Of a stretch of DNA of 64,000 nucleotides, positions 34,278-44,621 are shown one piece after another. The stretch spans positions 1,021,269 through 1,085,268 of the forward strand of contig CAJNAR010000152.1 of assembly GCA_905220665.1 (NCBI GenBank), written 5' to 3'. Source of the DNA: Albugo candida. Lineage: Eukaryota > Oomycota > Peronosporomycetes > Albuginales > Albuginaceae. The position numbers were made by a program, and so were the translations under genes. Within the stretch, counting starts at the first letter, position 1; every line of letters starts with the position of its first letter. The notes under the pieces were generated by a model that was not told the origin of the DNA, ran no database searches, and saw only the letters and a list, made by a program, of their open reading frames with translations.

Positions 34278-37200
34278 TCAATAGCAATCATCACCGATGA
34301 AAGTCACACGTTTCCTTTTATAACCTTTTGAGTTGTACATTACGCCATGTGATATTTCAAGAAAATGCGCTTGGTATCGCTGATCGTGCTGATCTTGCAT
34401 CGAATTAGGTGGATGACCATCCCCTGGGGCGAATGCAGTTGTAGCGCCTTGCCCAGAATGACCTTTCTTCTGGCTAGTCGTTGCATCATGTTCCTCGTGC
34501 CGTGATACATTACCATAATTAAACATGACACTATACTGCAAGTCTGCCTCGTCACTAATTTCGCTAGGATCAAGTAAGCGTAAATTATCGAGCAAATAAT
34601 CCACTCTTTGTCGTAATCGCGAAGCTTTTTTAGTGCATTTGATGATTTTCTCATTGATTTGATTTGTACTTGATTTTCCAGCAATCAATAGAGATTTGTA
34701 TTGATTCTTCACCAAATGCCTTGCGTTCATGACAAATTCCTCCCCGGAATATTGTGAAGCATTTTCAGTCGATTCGATAAAACTTTGTGTATTATCGTGG
34801 AGTTGATGCAAGATTTCTTCGAGACTTCCGCACATTACAAGTTGTTCGACTACCACTGCCTTCTTGGCCCCGATGCGATAAGCACGACTGATGACTTGAT
34901 CTGCTAACGACTTATCCCATATCTCATCGGCAAAGAATATATGACTCACAAAGGAGAGATCTAGGCCATGAGCTCCGACATCAGTCAAGCATAAGACCTG
35001 TATTTTCGGATCACTTCGAAAAAGATTTAGCTGCCTCTGCCGTTCCGGAATACTCAACCCTGTAACGAATGTAGCGCAATGGATGCCTTGTTGTGCACAC
35101 GAAACTCTAATTCGCCAGATATGTTCTTTGAATTGAGAGAAAACTATCACTTTCAAAGACGTAGAGGTCTCGGTTCCTCTTGAATCAGTATCTTTAGATT
35201 CGACTGAGCTCAACTCACGGATTCGATGAGTTATATAGCATGCTTTACTCGACCAAATTTTTCTGAAGTCTTTTGTGAAATCCAAGCTGCGCTTTTGAAC
35301 ACGCAAGTTGATACCTACAGAGTTCAAGATACCAGCTTCACATCTATCTGATAACAGGGAGCTCGGACTGGCAGAAACGCTACCATTAATTCCATCGGAG
35401 ATCAGCTCAGCGGTTCTACCTCTACTTGAGCTAGTTCTTCGGTCTGTAAGCCTTTCAGCCTTAGCCACGATATCTGAAACAAAATCATCATCTCCCCATT
35501 TTAATTCAAATCCTGGTTGCAAGCGTTGTAGATCCTCTGGATCGTATTCTTTCCCACATGTTGCACATACAGGGCCTCGTACATCAAATTGTTTTTTGAC
35601 GCATGCTGCGCAGACAAGGTGGCCACAAGTCAGCACAATTAATAGTTGTAGTTGCCGATCACAAACTCCGCATCGTGTTGTACGTCCTGGTAGCTGCGCA
35701 TCTCTTAAAAATCGCAACAAATCGTGTCGAATATCACCCTCAATTTGATGAAAATTCATTAATTCGATTGTTTCGAGGTACGATTTTCGACTGAGAGTAA
35801 TGTTCAGCAAACATGCACCAGCACAAGCTAGACGAAGACTTCGAGTAAGTTGATTCGCATACTTCCTATTTCGCGGGTTGAGCAAACTGTCTGGATGCAA
35901 CTTCCCAGGCTGCTTTGGGTCGATATTGGTTAGAAAAAGGTTTGTGACCACAGCACTAGCAACAGCATTATAGATTGCGTATTCTTCGGGCATGGCTTTT
36001 ATGTATACCGATTTCCTTACTGGTTCTGAAGGAACGCTCTGAACGCAGCGCTTGGTGTGTCGGATCATAATACGATGCAGGAGTTGCTTCAGCCGGAAGC
36101 AAGCTATTGTAGGCTGTTTTTCGAAAGGTAAAGAAATAGCCTTGGACCAAAATTTGCCATTCGCGGATCCAAGCGGTAAGTCACGGAGAAAGAACAGTTG
36201 TCCATGTAGATACTTCAGGTCTTCCGAAGTATTAGTATTTGGAGTAGGTGTACCCGTCATCAACCAACGCTTATCAGATGTGAGCCCTTGTGCCATCTGT
36301 AGTTGGTATGAGCAACTTTGAACTCCCAATCTATGACCTTCATCCACGACGATGCGCACCCAATGTAACATGAGGAAAGGTGAAGTTCCTTTTCTAATTT
36401 GACCATTAGCATACCGTTCTAGTCCATCAGAACCATACCGATCAGGGGCTCTCTCTTCCAAAGCCGAAGGTGGCCTTCGATGTCTCCATTCGTCCGTAAG
36501 CCTATTGAATGTTGTTATTACAATATCGTGCGCAGCAAGATCTTCTGCATCGGGGGAGATATTGCCTCCATAATCGACATACACACGCAGCATCCCGTAT
36601 TTTACATGTACAGTAATTTGAGACGCCCAGTGTCCAACAAGCGAAGTAGGAACGATAATAAGTGTCGTTTTGGATGGTATCAGTTGACTACTTCTTATCG
36701 ATCGGCCACGAGACGTAGAAGAACGCAGTGAGGATCCAATCCCTTCAACAGTGAGATTGGTCATCTCCGAACTCTGACCATTTGTCCGCAGTAGCAGCGC
36801 AAGCATGGTGACGGTTTTACCAAGGCCAGGTTCATCACAAAGTAATCCGCCTCGACAATCTTGGTATTTGCTGGTACGATTTCTCACCAGCTTGCTTTCC
36901 GTAAAGTCGATCGCACAAGTATCTGAAGTTGCGCTCTTGGGAAAATAAAACGGATGGCTTCCTCCATTCGTTTGTTTTCGTTCGCGGTACAGCATCCATT
37001 TCAGACATTGCTTTTGATGGGGAAATAGGCCTAAGCGAAGACCGGGGACTACTTCATAAGAAAGATGCTGGAATATGGAGCACACTCCGCTTATTGATGC
37101 GATATTTCTTGCATTTAACATTTGAAGGATTCGTTGAATCAATATCGTGGGTAAATCAATCAAAGACCTGTTCGGACTTATCTCTTTCGAACATATCGAC

Positions 37201-38033
37201 TTGGGTTGTCGTATAGGCATTTGGTCGGCTTCACATGAAGTTATGATACTCGAAAACACGTCTGCGATCGTAAAAAGGACGTGAAAATCGTTCAAGTGCT
37301 TCTTCTGAATACGATCGTCTCCATGCACTACTTTGTGGAAATGAGTACGGCATCTCAACACGTGACATGTACTGTTTCGTGCTGATTCTGCAGCAGCTAT
37401 CCACAGTTTGTCGGGGTAGCTCATAGTTTTATGAGTCAGACAAGTTTCGAGATGGTACAAGATTGAAGAAAATTTGTTCAAAGATGCGGAGTGCTCAAAA
37501 TTGATTTCTGTATGCAAGCTAATTTGAAGGCGGATTAATGCTCGATCTTCGTCGTCAAAACGATAGATACAGTACCACGATTCTATGGATAAAATCTTTT
37601 GGTCTACGAGAAGAAGACATTCATCGAGTAAACGGATCGGAGGACACGCACATTGCAAGTCGTGTGGGATGTGTCGGCTTTGATTGCACTGGTAAATAAA
37701 AGTGAGATCCCGTGAAGTGGATAGTATCTCAATTATTGGCAGCGATTGAAGACTATTGAGTCGATGCAGCTCAATGGGAAATCGTAGTAGAGTATCTTTT
37801 CGTAAACCTTCTTGTTTGCGCGAAGAAAGAATTGCATGCTGAAATTTTAAAGCCTCTGAATTGGGAATAATAACTAGCTCCAGAGCAGAAGATTCTCGAT
37901 AATCTTCTGTACTTTCAATCATAATCAGACTTTTAGTTCGAACACTAGGGTATATCAGCTTGGACAATGAATAAATAATAGCAGTATCGATCAGAGCAAT
38001 GACAGGAGAAAAACATGACTCAACAACCTGCAT
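34278..38033 (-). CDS. F-box / SNF2-family helicase / RING protein
   Basis: This is an intact 1251-residue reading frame without introns. Order of domains: F-box-like segment at about 287-320 (IDLPTILIQRILQMLNARNI); SNF2 ATPase with Walker A DEPGLGKT near 400, DEGH near 563 and the LMTGTPTP motif; a C3HC4-type RING at about 787-825 inserted between the helicase lobes (CGVC, CGHLVCAAC, CATCG); and a helicase C-terminal lobe from about 960 (VIVFSQF, LTDVGAHGLDLSF, SRAYRIGAKK near 1051). The same architecture occurs in plant F-box/SNF2/RING proteins and, without the F-box, in the Rad5/HLTF/SHPRH group. It likely acts on chromatin in the nucleus and may be a ubiquitin ligase; this role is an inference. 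It diverges from the next gene. Confidence 0.9.
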   Translation of the reverse strand: MQVVESCFSPVIALIDTAIIYSLSKLIYPSVRTKSLIMIESTEDYRESSALELVIIPNSEALKFQHAILSSRKQEGLRKDTLLRFPIELHRLNSLQSLPIIEILSTSRDLTFIYQCNQSRHIPHDLQCACPPIRLLDECLLLVDQKILSIESWYCIYRFDDEDRALIRLQISLHTEINFEHSASLNKFSSILYHLETCLTHKTMSYPDKLWIAAAESARNSTCHVLRCRTHFHKVVHGDDRIQKKHLNDFHVLFTIADVFSSIITSCEADQMPIRQPKSICSKEISPNRSLIDLPTILIQRILQMLNARNIASISGVCSIFQHLSYEVVPGLRLGLFPHQKQCLKWMLYRERKQTNGGSHPFYFPKSATSDTCAIDFTESKLVRNRTSKYQDCRGGLLCDEPGLGKTVTMLALLLRTNGQSSEMTNLTVEGIGSSLRSSTSRGRSIRSSQLIPSKTTLIIVPTSLVGHWASQITVHVKYGMLRVYVDYGGNISPDAEDLAAHDIVITTFNRLTDEWRHRRPPSALEERAPDRYGSDGLERYANGQIRKGTSPFLMLHWVRIVVDEGHRLGVQSCSYQLQMAQGLTSDKRWLMTGTPTPNTNTSEDLKYLHGQLFFLRDLPLGSANGKFWSKAISLPFEKQPTIACFRLKQLLHRIMIRHTKRCVQSVPSEPVRKSVYIKAMPEEYAIYNAVASAVVTNLFLTNIDPKQPGKLHPDSLLNPRNRKYANQLTRSLRLACAGACLLNITLSRKSYLETIELMNFHQIEGDIRHDLLRFLRDAQLPGRTTRCGVCDRQLQLLIVLTCGHLVCAACVKKQFDVRGPVCATCGKEYDPEDLQRLQPGFELKWGDDDFVSDIVAKAERLTDRRTSSSRGRTAELISDGINGSVSASPSSLLSDRCEAGILNSVGINLRVQKRSLDFTKDFRKIWSSKACYITHRIRELSSVESKDTDSRGTETSTSLKVIVFSQFKEHIWRIRVSCAQQGIHCATFVTGLSIPERQRQLNLFRSDPKIQVLCLTDVGAHGLDLSFVSHIFFADEIWDKSLADQVISRAYRIGAKKAVVVEQLVMCGSLEEILHQLHDNTQSFIESTENASQYSGEEFVMNARHLVKNQYKSLLIAGKSSTNQINEKIIKCTKKASRLRQRVDYLLDNLRLLDPSEISDEADLQYSVMFNYGNVSRHEEHDATTSQKKGHSGQGATTAFAPGDGHPPNSMQDQHDQRYQAHFLEISHGVMYNSKGYKRKRVTFIGDDCY

Positions 38034-38435
38034 GTTTAGTCAAAATAAATAGACTTATACGTCGACTTCAGCTATATCGATCAAGCAGATGCATTTGCAA
38101 ATCATACTTACAATCTCGTAGAACTCTGCACGAATGATGGCAACATGACTCGTTATGCTTTCTAGATAACATCTTGAGCAGTAAATATTGTCTACAGTCG
38201 CATATAAAAAACAGAGGTATTAACTCAAAGGTGCAGATTACATTCGAAAAAGACGCAGCAAGCACATAATTAAAGGCTGCTGCTGTGTGATCTTAGTGTG
38301 CTGAACAAGTTATATACAATTTGGTACTATCACTATCCAATATCAAGAATCTTCTGATCCATAAAGCGCAATCTAGAAGCGTTTCATGTGAATTTGGTTA
38401 AAGGAGTTTTTATGTAACGACCTTTCGAGTTTTAA
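38034..38435. promoter_or_regulatory. Shared divergent promoter region
   Basis: The 402 bp between two divergent start codons must hold both promoters. I see AT-rich stretches but no confident initiator or TATA match on either strand. Confidence 0.45.
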
Positions 38436-41361
38436 ATGAGTGAGAAAGAAAGAAAATATCAACGACTGCCATCCAGAGGTTTTTTCGATACTCCATTGAG
38501 AAGGGCCCGCCCAAATTCTACACCACAGACACAGAACCAGAAAGAGCGATTGAATGGTCAAACAATTTCAGTCCGTGGTGGACTTGCTTCCATAATCAAA
38601 AATGACGTTGCTCCGATCACATTTTCCTGTAAAAAGACAGATGTCTTACGTAACAATTTGGCTCCGAATAAAGATACACGTCCGACAACTCTTAGACCGC
38701 AATCGACTGGGAAATTGAAAGGCTCAGCCCTGGTCCACTGGCTTGTGAAGAACGCCCCGCCCAAATATTTATATCTTAGACCAAATCAGTCCAACACACA
38801 AGATGAAGTAGAATGGTCGACCAGTCACTTTATACCATTACACTATTTCATCAACGTCGACGAGCAAGCATCTGGCTTTGAAAACGCTTTATTTGAGAAA
38901 GGTCCTTTTGATGCCGTAGCGCTGCCAATGATTACGTCGTCTGGACAACCTGGAAATTGGTCTACTTGTAAAGTAATTGCTCCTGCCAAGAAGAGTCACT
39001 TTTTTGCTATTTCCTGGTCAGGGGGAAGTCGAGTTGGCAAACCTCTTGTTCATAGAGGATTAATTTGCTTTGAGATTGATGAGCCTGAGAAATTCCTTAA
39101 AAATTTACATGATGCAATCGAAAGGCGAACCAAAGCTGAAGAGTTGCTGCGATATATACATCTTATTAACACAGTCTCACTGAGTGAAGATTACTCATTA
39201 TCACAGTCTACTATCAATCAAATTTTATCCTTAGCACTTGACGATCATGAACGAAGGCAAAATAAGGTGTGGAAACGATCGAGCATTACTGCTTTGATCG
39301 AAGAAGTTTCTGCAGACTACAGCATACTCATGAAAAAACTTGTGTTCGAGTCTATCGAGGAGAATTTAGAGTACGGAATGTTGACGCTAGAGTCATTTCG
39401 AACTACAAATGGTTATCTATTTCTAAATTACGATCAGCGCAATGTCAGGAGATTGAAGACGAAAGAACTGAAAAGATTTCAGTTGACGCTGTTAGCAAAC
39501 TCTGTCCTCGTTGCTTCCATCATTGAAGTACAAGGAGCCTGCATAAAGCTTGTGAAGCAAACGAACGTGATACATTTCAATGCTGCCGAAAATACCGACT
39601 TTTCACCACAAAAACGCCTTACAAGCAGTAAGATGATTTCAAGAGTAAAATTACCAACGCAAAGTGATCATAACAGCGGTAGAAGTATGACATTGGAAGA
39701 ACTGACCGCAGCAATTACTCGTATGTCGAATGCGATGCTGCGCTCAGTTCGGGACGATTTTGCACGTAAAGTGGCCAAACAGGTTCATGCTACCTTACAT
39801 GATGCCCGCATTCCATCATATGATGTGACCCAGTCGAACCGATCTGCTTACATGACAACTGATCTAAAGAGATTGCTCACTCGTATGGATTTCATGTTGC
39901 AGAATGCAATAAGTGAGTTTCTCCTGACAAATTTCGAACTATACACGTCCATAGTCGAAGAGATGGCGTGTTTCGATTTCAGGATACAATCTTTGATGGA
40001 GGTGTGGATCTATTCGAAGCAAAATTCGAATGCAAAAGCCAGCTTTTCTTCTCGTAATTGCTCAGTATTTCGTCTTGAAGTAGTAGCTTCTCATGAAAAT
40101 GGTCAGGAGTCATCACAAAACAAGGATGTGAAGGATAATTCTGGGCTGAAATCTAAATGTTTATATGACGTTCCTCATGACTACGAAAAGGTTTGGAGTG
40201 CACTTGATGATGTCACACCAACCATTCATAAAAGACCCAAGTTGAGATTTGCGTATGTCATCAGTCCAAATGACTATCTTGATGCTTTTTTGAGTATATT
40301 TACGATAGCCCTGAGTCACGTGGAGTCATTGGATCTACTCGAACGCCTTGTAATGGACCGTATCTTTTGGCCAACACAATGCTTTATACGGTGCCCCGAC
40401 AATGATTACACTTCACTTCAGCAATTGCGTGAAAGAATTTGTGATGCTATGTCACATGCTATCGTTCCCACAAAGAGATATCTTGACCTTTTGGAAGTCT
40501 ACGTTCCACTACTGAATCTCGATCCGCAAGATTACGTAAAATCGCTTTATCTCCAACCAACCGAATTGAAAAACGACGCATCTTCCAGAGCCATAGACGC
40601 CGGGCCGGATGGTGACCGCGACCAATCGCTCGGTGCCCCAGACATAGCAAAACTCTCACGTTCTCTACGTGATCATCAAATGTTGGAACAAAACATCCAG
40701 CATGAGATTCCCGACTCTGCAATATGCGCTGGTTTATTTGAGATTGATGTCTCCAAAATAAGAGGATTGCTAGCCAAGAAGCATCGAGAAATCATTCTCA
40801 GATTGCTGGAAGCCCACGCGTCTTCGACAAATGAGGCTGCAAAAAGGATATTGGCGAAATTCGACAATGTAAATTCCAAACTGAATACCAGACCCATCAA
40901 CATCGAGGATGCCCACCAATTACAAGACTATCTCTCAAACATACAACAGATCGTTGTACCTCTGATCGAAAATGTGCAAGAAATTGCGAGCAACAGCGAG
41001 ATTTTCGACGAGTTTCAGTATACTCTCTCTGATGAGCACCTTCGCACGCTTTGGTTATTACAAGCATGGCCGCCAAAACTCGCCAAAACCGTGGTACTAG
41101 CAAAGGATTCACTGGAAGAGAAGTTGGAATCTATCATGAAGCATGAACGCCAAGTGTAAGCAGTTTTTAGCATCTTAAAAAAATTATACAGTGCTCCATT
41201 CCGTATTGCGCGAGAGCAAGACCTTTTTTGGGAGAAAAACTTCGACGATGAAGACGTTAGACTCAATCGGTACGTTCTTTATCGAGCTGTCCTTGCTCTT
41301 CAGCTTTGCACACACATCCATGGCCGTACCTATTAGCTGCATATATAATCGGAAAGTCTAA
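38436..41361 (+). CDS. Dynein heavy chain tail, motor missing (truncated)
   Basis: ATG 38436 opens 906 uninterrupted codons. The last 150 match the segment before the linker of single-headed inner-arm axonemal dyneins: AGLFEIDVSKIRGLLAKKHR (about 768-787), NVNSKLNTRPINIEDAHQLQDYL and IFDEFQYTLSDEHLRTLWLLQAWP (about 855-880). The frame then meets a stop at 41157. A 36-nt intron (41156-41191) would continue in dynein-like text (FRIAREQDLFWEKNFDDEDV), and a 34-nt intron (41270-41303) would lead to a stop at 41359-41361, giving 951 residues. Both introns are unusually short, so the 3' end is uncertain. A full heavy chain has about 4000 residues, and no linker, AAA modules or microtubule-binding stalk follow before TBCCD1. 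It is a truncated gene, or a tail-only protein. Confidence 0.75.
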
Positions 41362-42455
41362 TGAATTCATTCTGGCACATTTTCAATATTATTGTGGCGA
41401 TGCTGTGCAACCATAACTTCAGTCCATGGTATTATGCAATCAGCCGATAGGAAGTAGGTGTGCACATCGTAACACGCTTTTCAAATTTCCTATCCACTAT
41501 TTCACACTTAGCATCCACGTCTGAAGTCGTGAAATAGATTTTGTGGAAGAAATTTTCATTTTCAATTTATCCTTTCGCTTCGTGTACGACAACAGCAAGA
41601 TTCTAAATTAGTTGGATGGCTACATTCCGCTGTGGGAAGCATCAATCGGTGTTACGGTACCATTTGTATATTCGTATTTCCAGGCTGACTACAATCGCTT
41701 TATTGAGGCGGGCTTATTGCAATGGGAGTATTGAGAAAATTCTCCTTCTAGAACGTATGAAACGGGATACTTTTGATACACATAATTCCTGAATAGAACT
41801 CGTAGCACGACATTGATTTCGTCGATTTGAGAGCGGCACTATTGATAGGTAAAATAAAGCGATAAAGTATTCAACCTTCAGGCCGAGAAACCTTACATTT
41901 GGTTCTTGCTGCTAGTATTACAAACCTAAATTAGAAGAGTGCAAGACATATGCGTTGCACGACAAGGATGGGAATTTATGTCTAAAGCACTCTGAGTTGA
42001 GGCTTTTCTTAACTCTCATGAGAAAGCATCTCCAAGATAGCTGAAGAGAATCAGCATTTCCAGTATACTAATGCAGATTCTACAAACCGTCAACTCCTGG
42101 AGTAACGTAGCTATGGTAATTACATGAGCTATCATTATATATGCAATCGGGGTAAGCAATTGATGGTATGTGAGTTATCATTCTGCTTCACGACCGGCAC
42201 GACCGCCTTCACTCCCATGTTTATTCTGCCGACCATATGACTGGCTAGTTTCCAGATACTTCCACACTCTGATTCATGTGCAAATGGAACCGATAGTACT
42301 GCACTATAAATCATTTATACACGCCAAGATTATACGTATCCATCAAACATCGAATAACAATACCTTATCGACACTAAGCAAAGGACCCCATTCAAAAGAT
42401 ATGAGATAATACCTCAGCTCTTTTTGTCCAATCCATTCTTCCACTCAGACTAGGA
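41362..42455. other. Spacer between the dynein fragment and TBCCD1
   Basis: No dynein motor sequence and no other gene are seen. One stretch near 41617-41740 reads LDGYIPLWEASIGVTVPFVY but matches nothing I know. The right end must hold the TBCCD1 promoter. Confidence 0.4.
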
Positions 42456-44543
42456 ATGGACTCGGATACCGTTTGGCTTCGACTAGAGCTTTTCGAACTC
42501 GGGCTGCTACATGTACCGATAAAGTCTACCAGCATCACCACACTTTGTGCAGTAACGAGAGCTCTGGACTGTATTTCTGGTTGCCAGAACGACGATCAAG
42601 ATGTCAACATGACGCCAGAATCGGAAGAATATAAAAACGACAATGCGCAATCGCAAGCAATCAAGTAATTTGTATCCCATTGCTAAAACGGAGATAAACC
42701 GCGCTTTCTCGTAGTTTTAATACATGGAAGTCAGTCGTTAAAGAACACCTGGAATGGCCCGAAGAAAATTATACAGCGTAATGATCCAATCATTTATAGC
42801 AATTTATCACAAACTTGATCATTCTTTCAAATCTGATGTAGGTTTTGGCTCCTTCTTGTCTACTTTCATCGCAACATACCAACATGGGACGAAACGGAAA
42901 AAGTCATCCTGACAGAAGAGCGGTGTCTATCGGTCGAAGTCGTCCCAACACATAGAATCACAATATTTTTATTTGTACAAGCAAGTCGTTTTCATGCCTC
43001 AAAAACGAAAGCCACCCTTGATTCATTTAATGCAAAATGGTGTCGAGAATTCCCGACTGCGGGCACTGAAAAGGCGAGTATCATACAATCACCATCTGGA
43101 GGAGCGTCTCCAGTGCTATTATCGCCGCACACTAAAGCAATGCAAGATCGTGCGACGCTAGATGACTACTATTTGTCGTTTGTGGGCAATAATCTTGAAA
43201 CTCTTTTCCAGTTGCTCTTTCCACAACTGGAATCGACTCCTGAAAGTGAAAAGCATATACATTCAGATCAAGTTGATCAGCTTGGGTTTTTAGTATCATT
43301 TGGAATTGAAAAGGATGAACCTCTCAGCACAGTATATAAACTCTGGCGTGTTGATACGCATGGAAATAAGTTTGAGACTGCGAACCGGATCTGTGAGTTT
43401 CTAAAACGCTCACTGGGTTTAAGCACAGATTTATATCCCGCCTTGGGATTCTCACTTGTGGAAAATGTATCCTTGCATATTGGAGCACAAAATGGTATCA
43501 ATTTGAGATATCAAGAGTATCAATTCTCATGTACTGTATCTGATAGATTCAGGTCAATACCAGAAGCCAATTGTGATCTCAAATGTTTCGAAATCGACCA
43601 TTATACGTCAATCAGATTCGTCTGACGAAGACTGGAACGAAAGCGATTTGGTTATCCATGCTTGTCATGATACTTACATTTATGTTCTTGGCTGTATACG
43701 ATATCCTTTTTCCAAACTCGAAGCCAATGCTTCTTCCGATCATAACATTCCAAAGGAATCCTTAACTTTGTCGCACTCATGTATTTGTTATTGCGTGTAG
43801 TAATTGCAAGATCATTATTGCTCCCAATCGAGGCGTGTGTAGTATGGATCGATGCAACAGCACCTCTTTCACGATTGCATCTGGACTCATCCGCGTCAGG
43901 TGAGCTTCTTCGTCATCTCACCTGTAAAAGGGGCGACTTACGTCTCCGTAGTAATTGCTTGGACGTGACTATCAACGCGTATACGTTGGCTCCGCTAATC
44001 ATGATGGGAGAAAATATCGGAATTGTGCTTGGACCCCACAATACAAAATATCCAACACAGAGATGTAATTCAGAAGCTCGGAAACTGATTCAGAATTCAA
44101 CTTCGTTTGGAGAATGGAGCAGGTTTATAAACCTCGAAAGCGAGCAAGGTACCATTGTTATTTAAGTCAAGATGGACGAAAAATGGAGCAGCTATCCCAG
44201 TACGTATTTTTTAGATCATGTCACAAGCACTGGAAATTTTGCAAAGCCGGCCATTGAATTGCAAAAACCGCACGATTTTTTAGTCATTACGATTCCAATC
44301 ATTGCAACCGTACTGAAGCTGGAATTCCCTTTTCCACTGCCAGAAAAATTCCGTGAAGCCCTTTCGAAACAGGCCGAAGAGATTGAGAATTTCAGAAACA
44401 TGATATGCGATGAGGAATTTGATGCTGCTACGAAGCGTTTGCTGGAGCAAGTGATACAGAACCGATTCAAGGAGTGGCTGACCGTGACAGGAAATGCACG
44501 TCAGATACTTGATCTTGTGCACATAGAAAAAACAAGAAAATAA
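42456..44543 (+). CDS. TBCCD1: TBCC domain-containing protein 1, seven exons
   Basis: My model has exons 42456-42664, 42715-42777, 42842-43494, 43553-43700, 43777-43899, 43952-44148 and 44215-44543. They sum to 1722 nt, 573 residues, close to animal TBCCD1 (about 560). The N-terminus VWLRLELFELGLLHVP and the FNTW patch match the family. The TBCC beta-helix lies at about 339-432 (CHDTYIYVLG, ACSNCKIIIAPN, LIRVSNCLDVTINAYT, IGIVLGPHNTKYP), and the C-terminus ends NRFKEWLTVTGNARQILDLV. TBCCD1 localises at centrosomes and basal bodies and affects their positioning. Five introns are GT-AG, 50-66 nt; intron 4 is AT-AC (separate entry). PA28 starts 78 bp downstream. Confidence 0.85.
43701..43776 (+). 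other. U12-type AT-AC intron in TBCCD1
   Basis: This 76-nt intron begins ATATCCTTTTT (43701), the U12 AT-AC donor consensus, and ends CGCAC (43776). A branch site ATCCTTAAC sits at 43758-43766, matching TTCCTTRAC at all but the first base. Its presumed branch A is 11 nt from the 3' end, within the U12 range. No GT-AG pair restores the frame here, since the AG-ended alternatives leave a TAA in frame. Removal gives YIYVLGCIRHVFVIACSNCK, an uninterrupted TBCC strand pattern. Confidence 0.8.
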
Positions 44544-44621
44544 GAGATGCTGTAATGTTCATATATAAGGGATATCATTTATGGAGGGACAAAAGCAGTA
44601 GAATCGTTCCTATAAATAAAA

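Noticed and set aside
35308..35748. 146-codon plus-strand frame
   Set aside because: It is antisense to the SNF2/RING gene, with biased serine/arginine composition. It is a shadow.
43900..43930. 31-nt intron (GTGAGC to AAAAG) in TBCCD1
   Set aside because: It also keeps frame, but the acceptor at 43951 gives a normal 52-nt intron and the family wording LIRVSNCLD.
43779..44165. 128-codon plus-strand frame as an independent gene
   Set aside because: Its first part is an out-of-frame reading of TBCCD1 exon 5 and its second part is TBCCD1 exon 6. The splice model explains both.
44172..44543. Separate 123-residue gene starting at ATG 44172
   Set aside because: The C-terminal half matches the TBCCD1 C-terminus. 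A 66-nt intron (44149-44214) with a strong pyrimidine tract joins it to the upstream exon and removes this ATG.
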